Assembly (NCBI GenBank): GCA_020444175.1 | Contig: JAHLLM010000040.1 | Location: 1-50,406, forward strand | Origin: Desulfobulbaceae bacterium | GTDB lineage: Bacteria > Desulfobacterota > Desulfobulbia > Desulfobulbales > SURF-16 | DNA length: 50,406 nt | Direction: 5' to 3' | Shown: positions 26,776-34,774 of the stretch, piece by piece | How positions within the stretch are numbered: the first letter of the stretch is position 1 | Layout of the letters: every line of letters starts with the position of its first letter | Program-made: the position numbers and the translations under genes | The notes under the pieces: model-generated | Seen by the model: the letters and a program-made list of their open reading frames with translations, nothing else | Told to the model about the DNA's origin: nothing | Database searches by the model: none

Positions 26776-27035
26776 TTTGTGACAGTTTATATACAGGAAG
26801 CGTCAGGAGTATTTTGGGTTAATGAATTTTTTTTCGTTTTTAACCATGTAAAATCAAATAGTTGTCTTGTTTTGTCTTTGTGATGTTGAGAAAAAATGAT
26901 TTTATGCGGGTTTTTTCGCCTTTTTTGGAGTTTTATAAATTATCTGGTTTCGTTGACAATAGAAAGTGAAAATGGTAGGTCGTCATAGTCGATGAAGAAG
27001 GTTGCAAGAAGTACCCTGGAAAGTAGTATGAGCAA

Positions 27036-27053
27036 CTCCGTATACAAACGGAG
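27036..27053 (+). promoter_or_regulatory. Hairpin covering the ribosome-binding site of the decaheme cytochrome gene
   Basis: CTCCGT (27036-27041) pairs with ACGGAG (27048-27053). The GGAG inside the right arm is the only good Shine-Dalgarno for the ATG at 27062. Pairing could restrain translation. Confidence 0.4.
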
Positions 27054-27061
27054 CAAGGGTG

Positions 27062-28279
27062 ATGAATCAATTATCAAATGATGAAAGTGAGATAATGGGC
27101 ATGGGGCTTTGTGCGAAGCTGTGGCAGCGTTTTTTTTGTGTGCGGGTATGTGTATTCTTTTGCTTGTCTCTTATCGTTAGTTCAGCCGGCAGTTCTGCGA
27201 ATGCTGGAGAAATAACCCTTTTAACTCCTAAAATAAAGAGTGTTGTGTATGCTCGCGCCCCTTCGACGCATTTTGTTCTGAAAGTTTCTGAGAAGAAAGA
27301 CGTAGACAGGCTAGAGCTTGTTTCCAAGTCCGGTAAAGTTTCACCTCTTGCTATCATTAAGAAAAATAAAAATTTCTTTGTCCATTTCAGTGTCCCTCTT
27401 ACTCCCGGAATGAACCACTTTACAGTTTCTCCTCCCGGACAGAAAGTAACTATCGAATATAAGCCGCTTCGGACCTTGCTCAACGTAAATTTTGATGCTT
27501 CCAGCGTTTATCTGTACCATCGTCGCGATCTAATGCAACCCGAATGCCGGCAATGTCATGATGTCAATTCCGTACCCGATGATTATATTGTACACAGCTT
27601 GCCCTACGGAGACAATTCCCCGGCATGCTATAGTTGCCACAAGGCAATTCTGGCTGGAACGAACTGGCAGCATAGCCCCGTCGCTAACCTGCTCTGCGAA
27701 GCATGCCACCATCAGGATGAAAAGATTGGGTTGATTTCAGTGGCAAAAGGGAAGGATTCAAGCCTTTGTTATCGTTGTCATCTTGTCAAGGGAAAGGCAT
27801 GGGATAGACTCCCTTATGTTCATCAACCAGTTGGATTTGGTGTCTGCGCGATCTGTCATAATCCCCACGGTGATACGTATCGATACCAGCTTTGGGCGGA
27901 TGGAAAGGCTGATCTGTGTGTCAGTTGTCATGTAGATAAAGAAATTTTGCTGGCAAAAGATACAAAAGGTCTGATTGTTCATGGTATAATAAAAGGCAGT
28001 GGTTGTGTCGCCTGCCACGACCCCCATGCCAGTGAAAACCCTTTTATGCTTTATAAACCGATTAATGAACTCTGCACTGGCTGTCATACCGAGCTTGCCG
28101 GTGTGACAAAAGGGCATCCTGTAGGCGGCCATCCCGTCAGTGGGCCCCATAATCCGCTACGACCGGAAAGAGGGGAGTTTAATTGCGCAAGTTGTCATAA
28201 TCCCCATGGATCCAGATATGCATATATGCTTGTCGGTGATATTTTGGGCGGTCATGTGTGCGCCCAGTGTCATAATTAG
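27062..28279 (+). CDS. Decaheme c-type cytochrome with N-terminal non-haem domain
   Basis: About 405 residues. After a signal peptide (FFCVRVCVFFCLSLIVSSAGSSANA) comes a domain of about 110 residues without Cys (EITLLTPKIKSVVYARAPSTHFVLKV...), beta-rich and probably Ig-like. Ten CXXCH motifs follow: CRQCH, CYSCH, CEACH, CYRCH, CAICH, CVSCH, CVACH, CTGCH, CASCH, CAQCH. The repeated CHNPHG and CHDPHAS context is that of doubled-CXXCH proteins. It is exported and probably periplasmic. The ATG at 27062 follows a GTG in the same frame; GGAG lies nine bases before it. Two RegA-type boxes lie about 290 and 360 bp upstream. Confidence 0.88.
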   Translation: MNQLSNDESEIMGMGLCAKLWQRFFCVRVCVFFCLSLIVSSAGSSANAGEITLLTPKIKSVVYARAPSTHFVLKVSEKKDVDRLELVSKSGKVSPLAIIKKNKNFFVHFSVPLTPGMNHFTVSPPGQKVTIEYKPLRTLLNVNFDASSVYLYHRRDLMQPECRQCHDVNSVPDDYIVHSLPYGDNSPACYSCHKAILAGTNWQHSPVANLLCEACHHQDEKIGLISVAKGKDSSLCYRCHLVKGKAWDRLPYVHQPVGFGVCAICHNPHGDTYRYQLWADGKADLCVSCHVDKEILLAKDTKGLIVHGIIKGSGCVACHDPHASENPFMLYKPINELCTGCHTELAGVTKGHPVGGHPVSGPHNPLRPERGEFNCASCHNPHGSRYAYMLVGDILGGHVCAQCHN

Positions 28280-28583
28280 TGTCGGTTTCAATTGGATTTA
28301 TTTCTCAGACCCCAAAATGATGGCTTCGTCTAACAGGCTGTTGAAAAATGTAGCGAGCGAAGCGGAGACATGGAAAAATGAGGCGAAAAAGCGCAGTTTA
28401 CATGGAGTAAATGAGCATTTTGAGCCAAATTTTGACGCAGTATCAGCAAGCGCAGTAGTTTTCAACAACCTGCTAAAAAACATTCAACCGTTGCCGACAT
28501 TTGCGGAGCTTGTTGAGATTTCATGGGTTGATGGTCAGTTTCTTGGCTTTTCTTTTAGCGACTGCACTCAGGATTAAGTATTC
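28280..28583. other. 304-bp intergenic region with a palindromic mobile repeat
   Basis: It lies between the decaheme cytochrome and NHL genes. Nearly half of it is the inverted-repeat element at 28334-28472. No RegA-type box or gene is supported. Confidence 0.55.
28334..28472. repeat. MITE-like element C (CAGGCTGTTGAAAA ends)
   Basis: A 139-bp element whose ends CAGGCTGTTGAAAA (28334-28347) and the complement of TTTTCAACAACCTG (28459-28472) differ at one base. Inside are GCGAGCGAAGCGGAG and the stretch GAGCCAAATTTTGACGCAGT. Short elements with these ends are, from general knowledge, scattered through many desulfobacterial genomes. No coding capacity. Confidence 0.7.
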
Positions 28584-29807
28584 ATGATGGTTTTTTTTTC
28601 TATACATTTCAGAAAACAGGCCTTGCTGGCACTTTTTTCTTTTTTCCTTGCCGGGCTGCTTGTCGTTCCACAGGCAGCTTATCCCAAACAAGACGATGAT
28701 GATGAAATATCTCCATGGTATGTTCCTGTTAAAACCGTTTCGATTATTACCGAAGATGATCAGGGCTTGCCGTTAAAATTCCCTTCCTATGTTTATTTTG
28801 ATAAGACGATGGACGAAATCTACGTTGTCGGCGGAGGGCGGATTACTGTTTACGGGTCTGATTATTTCCCGAGGATTTCTCTAGGGGCTGGTCGTGGTGT
28901 TGGCGGGGCCGCCGGCGTTTATGTTGCCGGTGATGGTCGACTTTTTGTCTGCCAGGGAAAATCTGAAGGCAAGCCCCCGCGATTAACTATTCTCAATGCC
29001 GCCTTTTTTCCGCAAAATGAAATATATGTACATGATATTCCGGGGGCGGAAAATTTTACTCCCAATCGAGTGACTGTGGGGAAAAATGGGCAAATTTATC
29101 TCTTGGGTACCAATTTCAGGGGCGCATTGGTTCTTGATGAAAAAGGGGCCTTTTTGCGTTGGTTGAAGCCTGTTGATAAGCTTTGGTCTCCAGAGGCCGA
29201 AGGGCAGGAAAACGTTCTTCCCGGAGAAGAGAGCAAGGCAGATGTAAAAGAGGAAGAGAAGCAACCTGAAAAGACAGAGATTGTTGAGGAGACACTTCGT
29301 GAGGCGGAGATGAGAAATCTTCCTGATATGTTGCGGCCCAAAAGGACTTTTATGACCGAAGGGGTTGCAGAGTCAGATGGCCGCGGACCAGTGCAGTTGA
29401 CGGATGTTGTCTGTGATTCAAAAGGTAATATTTTCATGTTGAGTGAAGAAACCAGCAAGGTTTATGTCTACTCAGCCTCTGAAGAATTTCTTTTTTCTTT
29501 TGGAACCAAAGGAGGGTCAACCGGGAAACTGAGTCGGCCCAGAGGTATTGCTGTTGATGAAGACAGGCAAAGTATTTACGTTGTGGATTATATGCGCCAC
29601 ACTATTCTTGTTTATAACTTTTCCGGACGATTCTTGTTCGAAATCGGCGGGTTCGGACGTTCTCCCCGCTGGTTTAATTTTCCTTCCTCTTTGGCGCTGA
29701 ATCGTCAGGGAAACGTTATTGTGGCGGATCTTTTTAATAAAAGAGTACAGGTGCTTGATGTGGAGTATGAAGCAGGTGTAACACTGTTTGGGTCTGGTTC
29801 TGAATAG
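28584..29807 (+). CDS. Exported NHL-repeat beta-propeller protein
   Basis: 407 residues with a signal peptide (ALLALFSFFLAGLLVVPQAAYP), then NHL/6-bladed propeller repeats (FPSYVYFDKTMDEIYVVGGGRITVY; PRGIAVDEDRQSIYVVDYMRHTILVYNFSGRFLFEIGG; NFPSSLALNRQGNVIVADLFNKRVQVLD). A charged, probably disordered insert of about 45 residues (about 212-256, EESKADVKEEEKQPEKTEI) interrupts the propeller. NHL proteins occur in many gene clusters for extracellular electron transfer. Here the gene lies between a decaheme cytochrome and RegA and has a second NHL homologue at 46071. A role as a scaffold is inferred. Confidence 0.85.
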   Translation: MMVFFSIHFRKQALLALFSFFLAGLLVVPQAAYPKQDDDDEISPWYVPVKTVSIITEDDQGLPLKFPSYVYFDKTMDEIYVVGGGRITVYGSDYFPRISLGAGRGVGGAAGVYVAGDGRLFVCQGKSEGKPPRLTILNAAFFPQNEIYVHDIPGAENFTPNRVTVGKNGQIYLLGTNFRGALVLDEKGAFLRWLKPVDKLWSPEAEGQENVLPGEESKADVKEEEKQPEKTEIVEETLREAEMRNLPDMLRPKRTFMTEGVAESDGRGPVQLTDVVCDSKGNIFMLSEETSKVYVYSASEEFLFSFGTKGGSTGKLSRPRGIAVDEDRQSIYVVDYMRHTILVYNFSGRFLFEIGGFGRSPRWFNFPSSLALNRQGNVIVADLFNKRVQVLDVEYEAGVTLFGSGSE

Positions 29808-29837
29808 TGAACAGAATGAACAATAAAAAATAGAACG

Positions 29838-30374
29838 CTATTTATCCGGGGGATATTTATACAGTTTTCTCTGCAGCGTTCTTCTGTGGATACCCAGTCT
29901 TTTTGCTGTCTCTGAAATGTTCCCTCCGCAATCAGCGAGCACACGATTAATATGTTCCCACTCCGTCCTGGCAAGTGAAGGGGCGGTGAAGTCATCCGGG
30001 TCGCTGCTGATGTCAAGGTCCTCTTCGCCCCGGTTAAAGGCATTCAGGATGTCGCCTACATCTGCCGGTTTAGGGAGATAGTAAAGTGCTCCAAGTTTGA
30101 CGGCGTCAGTTGCCGTGGCAATGCTGCCATATCCTGTCAGTACGACAATTTTTAACTCCGGTGTAATTTTGAGCCCATCTCTGATAAGCTCCAGTCCAGA
30201 TTTGCCCGGCATTTTCAGATCAACGACGGCCAGGTTAGGTTGGTCATTTTTGATAATTTCAATTGCTTCATCGTAATTGGCAGCTGAGAAAACAACATAA
30301 CCACGATTTTCAAAAGCCCGTTTCATCCGGCTTCTGAACATATCTTCATCGTCTACTATAAGAATTGTTTCCAT
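29838..30374 (-). CDS. regA: Redox response regulator, RegA/PrrA/ActR family
   Basis: 178 residues: a receiver domain with acidic pocket DDED, phosphoacceptor Asp52 in VVDLKMPGKSG and signature Lys in YYLPKPAD, then a short linker and a Fis-type helix-turn-helix. The C-terminus EWEHINRVLADCGGNISETAKRLGIHRRTLQRKLYKYPPDK has the form that marks RegA-family regulators (ISETAxRLGxHRRTLQRxL). It lacks an AAA+ domain, as expected. It should be phosphorylated by RegB, encoded 296 bp upstream on the same strand. GAGGA lies six bases before the ATG. RegA proteins bind paired GCGNC half-sites. Seven intergenic palindromes with a GCGAC half-site lie within this window. Confidence 0.93.
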   Translation of the reverse strand: METILIVDDEDMFRSRMKRAFENRGYVVFSAANYDEAIEIIKNDQPNLAVVDLKMPGKSGLELIRDGLKITPELKIVVLTGYGSIATATDAVKLGALYYLPKPADVGDILNAFNRGEEDLDISSDPDDFTAPSLARTEWEHINRVLADCGGNISETAKRLGIHRRTLQRKLYKYPPDK

Positions 30375-30670
30375 GGTTGGTCCTCTAGCGGGTTATAAGA
30401 TCGTCCAGGGTTTTCTCGTTTTTGAGAGTGCTGCCCACCTTTGTCGAAGTCTGGAAGTCTGCGTTTATTTCTCTATTTTTTTAAATAAAGCTTATATATA
30501 TACTATATGAATGCGCGCATTTTTTCAAAATTGATATTTTTGAAAAAATGTTTTTATCAGATTTAAGCTTCTCTCGGTATTGATTGACAGTGTTGTTTCG
30601 GCTCGTTTTGAGGATTTTCACCCTCAAGGCGTATAATGCGAGATCTTTAAGATTCAAGCGTTTGATTTTT
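30375..30670. other. 296-bp gap between regB and regA
   Basis: AT-rich and non-coding. It contains the hairpin at 30518-30550 and no RegA-type box. It may hold a separate regA promoter. Confidence 0.5.
30518..30550. terminator. AT-rich hairpin between regB and regA
   Basis: CATTTTTTCAAAA pairs perfectly with TTTTGAAAAAATG around a 7-base loop. A terminator or attenuator role is possible but the stem is weak. Confidence 0.35.
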
Positions 30671-32053
30671 TTAAGCCTCTATCCTTTCTAAAGAAAAGCT
30701 CAAGGTGGCTGTCGTACCAAGTCCGGGAGTGGATTCCAGTTTCAGGTCACCATCAAACCTGTCCACTAATATGTTTGCCAAATAAAGCCCGAGTCCCATT
30801 CCCTTGCCTGGTTCTTTACTCGTAAAAAAAGGCTCTGTTGCTCTTTTTAAAAAATCTCCATTCATCCCTTTACCTCGGTCTTGTACTTCAAAATAAAGAA
30901 ATTTTTTGTCCTTTCTGCAGGTGAGCTGGATGGGGGAGCCTGGTTCCGAGGCATCCAGGGCATTTTTCAACAATCCCCGGATTGTCCTTGTCAGTGTTCG
31001 AACAGGCATGACAATCTGCAGGCTGTCTACCTGATTGACGAAGTTTATCTGCTGAATATTTTCAAAGTTAAAAAGAGCCATGGCTTCATTGACAAGGTCT
31101 TTAATGCTGAATTTTTCACTTTCCTCTCCTAAATGCTTTCCTCCTTTTGCAGACATCTGGAAAAGGACTTCCTTGCATCTGCTCACCTGTTCCCTGATAA
31201 GGCGGGTATCATCGATGAGCTCCTGGGCTCCCCCGTGCTTTTTGAAATAGTACATCATTTCCCCGGATGCCATGGCAATGGTTGAAAGGGGTGTGGAAAA
31301 CTCATGAGCGGCCCCGGCCGCAAATGTTGCAAGGGCAGCAAGTTTGTCATTTCTTGTTCTTGTTTCCTCCAGCTCCTTCATTGCCCCCTGTTGCGCCTGC
31401 ATCTCTTCTTTCATTTTTGCAACAGGATAGACGATAAGTACTGAAATGAGAAAAAAAACGAGGAGCATGAAGTAATTGGATGAGCGGGAATGTTCTTCCA
31501 GGTGCCCTTTCAAGAGAGGGAGGATGTCGGCTGAGTTGTTAATGGTGGTCAAGTTGTTGTATTGATTAAGTATTTGCTCATTGATCAGCATGGGGTCTCC
31601 AAAATAGAAAAAAATTCCGTAGCAGACAATTGTAAATGCTGTCAAACCATAGGAATATTTTTTTTCCAGAAGGAGTGCTCCAAGAACAATATAAATCATA
31701 AAAAGAATGCTGGCTGGATTGAGGGTGGAAATTATCTGGAAATAGAGAATCGTCATAAGGGCAACATCAAGGAACATGACTGATGGAGGAACCCAGTTCG
31801 GAAGATTTTTACGAGGGGAGAGCAGCCCATAAAGAAGGATGTTGCTGATAAGTCCGATTGAGATTAAAAGCGAAATGACCCACGTTGATGTGCCCTCTTG
31901 TAAGTCTGAAGCGCTGGTCAATACCAAAAAAGCCTGGCTTGCAATAATTGCCCACCTGAGTCGTAAAAGCCATATGAAATTATTAATGCTGGCTCCCTGG
32001 GTCGGAGAGAGCGATATGACCTTTTGATCAGACAGACTCAATTGTTGCTCCAT
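30671..32053 (-). CDS. regB: Redox sensor histidine kinase, RegB/PrrB family
   Basis: 460 residues with six membrane segments in the first about 215, then a RegB-type kinase. The phosphoacceptor box is LAALATFAAGAAHEFSTPLS (His250), close to the LGALAAAAAHELGTPL of the family. Cys293 in RLIREQVSRCKEVLFQM matches the position of the redox-active Cys of RegB. ISTLNPAS near residue 110 corresponds to the quinone-linked GGxxNPF loop, though only Asn-Pro is kept. The ATPase domain (FEVQDRGKGMNGDFLKRATEPFFTSKEPGKGMGLGLYLA) is complete. RegB reads quinone and oxygen status and phosphorylates RegA. A RegA-type box lies 51 bp before the start, which suggests autoregulation. No Shine-Dalgarno is visible. 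Confidence 0.92.
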   Translation of the reverse strand: MEQQLSLSDQKVISLSPTQGASINNFIWLLRLRWAIIASQAFLVLTSASDLQEGTSTWVISLLISIGLISNILLYGLLSPRKNLPNWVPPSVMFLDVALMTILYFQIISTLNPASILFMIYIVLGALLLEKKYSYGLTAFTIVCYGIFFYFGDPMLINEQILNQYNNLTTINNSADILPLLKGHLEEHSRSSNYFMLLVFFLISVLIVYPVAKMKEEMQAQQGAMKELEETRTRNDKLAALATFAAGAAHEFSTPLSTIAMASGEMMYYFKKHGGAQELIDDTRLIREQVSRCKEVLFQMSAKGGKHLGEESEKFSIKDLVNEAMALFNFENIQQINFVNQVDSLQIVMPVRTLTRTIRGLLKNALDASEPGSPIQLTCRKDKKFLYFEVQDRGKGMNGDFLKRATEPFFTSKEPGKGMGLGLYLANILVDRFDGDLKLESTPGLGTTATLSFSLERIEA

Positions 32054-32103
32054 TTATATTGAGGGCAAAGTACATTGAAAAGGCGGATTCCTGCTTACCT
32101 TGG

Positions 32104-32120
32104 CGCGACATTTTGCCTCA
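32104..32120. promoter_or_regulatory. RegA-type box 5
   Basis: CGCGACATTTTGCCTCA lies in the divergent space between regB (51 bp away) and the next sensor kinase (214 bp away). TGTGGCAAGTTGTACAG follows directly and may be a degenerate second site. Confidence 0.6.
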
Positions 32121-32333
32121 TGTGGCAAGTTGTACAGTATGCTATTAAGTACTCACTTATAAAAACTTGTCAAGTGATTCGTGGCAAAACAATTCACGGT
32201 TTCGCATTTATGCACCTTGAAGGTGAAAAGTCCCGAATCGTCATCACATCTTCTAGATCTCGTTGATAATTTGTGACGGACGCTCAGCTTCTTTATGTAT
32301 TGCGAGTTCGTCAATAAATTAAGGATGTTAAAT

Positions 32334-33947
32334 ATGCAAGAAGCGCCTGGAGGCATTGGTAAAGAGAATGACCCGGAAATTCAAGGGTCGGGTTCTGCTT
32401 TCACGTACAAAGCTGAGTCACCTGGATGGCTGAAAAAGAAGTGGCACGAGATTTTTTTTCTTGCAACCGAAGTTGATCTGACCTTCCTTGTCCTCCGCCT
32501 GGTAAGTCTGGTAGGGGGAGTTGTCTGGCTTTACGTTGCTCCTCTTGCTCCCGCGGAAAGGGAGAATCTCATGGAGGCTTTGAGCCTTTTTGGGGTTTAT
32601 AGTTTTGTCTGTTATATTGTTATTTTTGCGAAGCCTGTTTTGCTGAGGAAGGTCTATCTTGTCTCTCTCTTGCTGGATTTGTTTTTTCTTGCCAATCTTG
32701 TTGCTTATGGTATCGAGCTTGAAGACAGTTTTTTTCTTGGGTTTTATCTCCTTGTCTGCCTTCATACCGTATATTTCGGCTTAAATTTTGGTCTTGCCGT
32801 TGCCACTCTGGCATCAGTATTCTATATGGGCAGCATCATGCACTATTTGGTTCATATCCACTGGACCGACCTTGCCCTCAGACTCATCTTCCTTTATCTC
32901 ATTGCCATTCCTGTTGGTTTGCTCTCTGAAAAAGTAAAGCGCGACAAAAAGATGGTAGAAAAGTTGAACGAAAGACTTGCCCAATCTCTGGAAAATTTGC
33001 ATTTGATGCAGGGGAAGCTGATTGAGGCTGAAAAGTTTTCAGCACTGGGAAGATTGACTGCTGATATTGCCCATGAAATAAGGAATCCTTTGACTGCTGT
33101 GGGGGGATTTGCCAGGAGGCTGGATAGGCATTTGCCTGATGAGGCTAAAGGTAAAGAGTATGCTTCAATCATCATAAGAGAAGTTGACAGGTTGGAAAAG
33201 ATACTCGTTGATACCCTTATATATGGGAAAGTCACGGATTTTGAGTTGAAACGCGAAAATTTAACCAAGCCGGTTTCGGCAGCCATTTCATTATACAGGG
33301 AGCTTTGCATGGAGCAGGGGATCACTGTGGAGGATAATTGTGCTCCTGGATTGCCTAAAGCAAAAATTAACGCGGCTCAGGTGCAACAGGCCTTGGACAG
33401 TCTTATTTCCAATGCCATTGACGCAATGCCTTCAGGTGGAACATTGACTGTTTCGCTTGGTATGGAAAAACAAAATGACACAAATTACTTGACCATAAGT
33501 GTATGCGATAATGGGACAGGTATTGGCAAGGGGATCTATCAATATATTTTTGAACCATTTTTCTCCACAAAGAAAATTGGGAAGGGAACCGGGCTTGGTT
33601 TGTCAATCGTACAAAAAATTATGGAGGAACACCGGGGCTTTGTTCGGGTAGAGAGTTGTCCGGGGCAGGGGGCTGACTTTGTGCTTTATTTTCCAAGTCA
33701 AGACGAGGAGGAAGATGTCAAGCTCCCATGCTGGGAATATCTCTCATGTGGCATTGAGACGGATTCAACCCGTCACTGTCCAGCCTACCCACATTTTGGG
33801 AGAATTTGCTGGTCAACAGCTGGTACTTATAGTGAAGGACGAATTAAAGGGATTTGTGCCACAAAATTAGAAAACTGCCAACAATGCTCGTTTTACCAGA
33901 TGGTTAACAAGTGTCTTCCTCTATATACCGGGCATGTCAAACGATAA
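32334..33947 (+). CDS. Membrane sensor histidine kinase with C-terminal two-CW Cys-rich domain
   Basis: About 537 residues. About six membrane segments (residues 35-185) are followed by a coiled coil, the phosphoacceptor helix (LGRLTADIAHEIRNPLTAVGGF, His near 247) and a complete ATPase domain (FEPFFSTKKIGKGTGLGLSIVQKI). The last about 70 residues form a module with eight Cys: CWEYLSCG, HCPAYPHFGRICW, GICATK and CQQCSFYQ. This matches the so-called two-CW domain, whose ligand is not established; the Cys pattern could hold a metal or a disulfide. AAGGA lies eight bases before the ATG at 32334. It diverges from regB across a RegA-type box, so RegA control is plausible. No dedicated response regulator lies next to it. 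Confidence 0.88.
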   Translation: MQEAPGGIGKENDPEIQGSGSAFTYKAESPGWLKKKWHEIFFLATEVDLTFLVLRLVSLVGGVVWLYVAPLAPAERENLMEALSLFGVYSFVCYIVIFAKPVLLRKVYLVSLLLDLFFLANLVAYGIELEDSFFLGFYLLVCLHTVYFGLNFGLAVATLASVFYMGSIMHYLVHIHWTDLALRLIFLYLIAIPVGLLSEKVKRDKKMVEKLNERLAQSLENLHLMQGKLIEAEKFSALGRLTADIAHEIRNPLTAVGGFARRLDRHLPDEAKGKEYASIIIREVDRLEKILVDTLIYGKVTDFELKRENLTKPVSAAISLYRELCMEQGITVEDNCAPGLPKAKINAAQVQQALDSLISNAIDAMPSGGTLTVSLGMEKQNDTNYLTISVCDNGTGIGKGIYQYIFEPFFSTKKIGKGTGLGLSIVQKIMEEHRGFVRVESCPGQGADFVLYFPSQDEEEDVKLPCWEYLSCGIETDSTRHCPAYPHFGRICWSTAGTYSEGRIKGICATKLENCQQCSFYQMVNKCLPLYTGHVKR

Positions 33948-33987
33948 GCTAATGTTGTTACAGTGGGTGTTACAAAAAAATTGCAGG

Positions 33988-34004
33988 TGCGACAATTCAC
34001 CACA
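33988..34004. promoter_or_regulatory. RegA-type box 6
   Basis: TGCGACAATTCACCACA, 98 bp before the PilZ gene. The left half-site is perfect and the right one is weaker. Confidence 0.55.
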
Positions 34005-34101
34005 TGTGCAACTGATGCATTCTGTGTTACATTATTTTTCAAAGTCTAAATAATAATTTTTTTGAGGGCGTATGCCGTTTTGGAAAGCTTAGCGAGGTTC
34101 T

Positions 34102-34425
34102 TTGGGATTGGTGCTAAAAATGGGTGAAGCTGCTGTTCTTGCCGATGGGAGGCTTGCTGAACGCATTTCTGCTGTTAGCTTTGACGGTGCCACATCCCTT
34201 GTCCTTGAAGTGAGAGATTTGGTCTTTAATGTTATGGCGGCGCAATTGCTTAATATTAGTCAGACAGGGATGGGGGTAGTAACTGAACATGAACTCTCTC
34301 TCGGCCAAATGGTCAGTGTTACCAACGGACTTAACAGTGAAATGCCTAAAAAAGCAGTAGTCATGTGGTCGACTAGCTTCGATGGCGGCTTTCGTTCCGG
34401 ATTAAAATTTGTTCGTGCCAGTTAA
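34102..34425 (+). CDS. PilZ domain protein
   Basis: About 107 residues, cytoplasmic, mostly a PilZ-type beta barrel. NISQTGMGVVTEHELSLGQMVSV carries the (D/N)xSxxG motif intact. The end (KKAVVMWSTSFDGGFRSGLKFV) is the usual last strand pair. An upstream Arg pair is not obvious, so c-di-GMP affinity is uncertain. The start is unclear: TTG at 34102 follows GAGG by four bases, while ATG at 34120 would trim six residues. It is monocistronic: a RegA-type box lies upstream and a strong terminator downstream. It directly precedes the OmcS-like gene. Confidence 0.75.
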   Translation: MGLVLKMGEAAVLADGRLAERISAVSFDGATSLVLEVRDLVFNVMAAQLLNISQTGMGVVTEHELSLGQMVSVTNGLNSEMPKKAVVMWSTSFDGGFRSGLKFVRAS

Positions 34426-34511
34426 TGTGATTATTTCATTTTTATAGCTGTTTGATTGGGACTCCCTCTGGTGAGGTAGATAAGCTAAAGAGGGAAAAAA
34501 ATTTTGCTGAC

Positions 34512-34550
34512 ATAACGTGTAACATGTAGAGGTTACACGTTATGTTTTGT
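34512..34550 (+). terminator. Rho-independent terminator
   Basis: ATAACGTGTAAC (34512-34523) pairs perfectly with GTTACACGTTAT (34532-34543), followed by a T-rich stretch. It ends the PilZ gene transcript. Confidence 0.8.
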
Positions 34551-34670
34551 TTCTGATTTTATTAAGAAAAATGGAAAGAATTTTCTCATTTGTGTTCATG
34601 CAGTAAGTCGAAGTTTGCTTGGTGGTAATTTGTTGATAGGTGCTGTCTGTTGGTTGGAAGTGCGAGTTGG

Positions 34671-34687
34671 TGCGACAATTTGCCACA
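34671..34687. promoter_or_regulatory. RegA-type box 7
   Basis: TGCGACAATTTGCCACA, 88 bp before the GTG of the OmcS-like gene. It is the closest match to the consensus of all seven. Confidence 0.7.
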
Positions 34688-34774
34688 TTTTCTTTTTGGG
34701 AGAAAAAGTATAAATCGTCAGTGATAGTGATCAACTATGAATCCTCCTCAGAGATTGAGGAAAAGGAGGGACAG

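Larger units (their letters stand above)
26593..27061. other. 469-bp divergent promoter region with two RegA-type boxes
   Basis: It separates the PilZ-like gene (minus) from the decaheme cytochrome gene (plus). It holds boxes at 26687-26703 and 26759-26775 (72 bp apart) and a hairpin at 27036-27053. The middle is AT-rich with no gene. Confidence 0.6.

Noticed and set aside
32121-32137. TGTGGCAAGTTGTACAG as an eighth RegA box
   Set aside because: Only one half-site fits, so it was not counted.
34640-34774. N-terminal extension of the OmcS-like protein (45 extra codons)
   Set aside because: It would bury the RegA box in coding sequence and precede the signal peptide. GTG 34775 has an ideal ribosome site.
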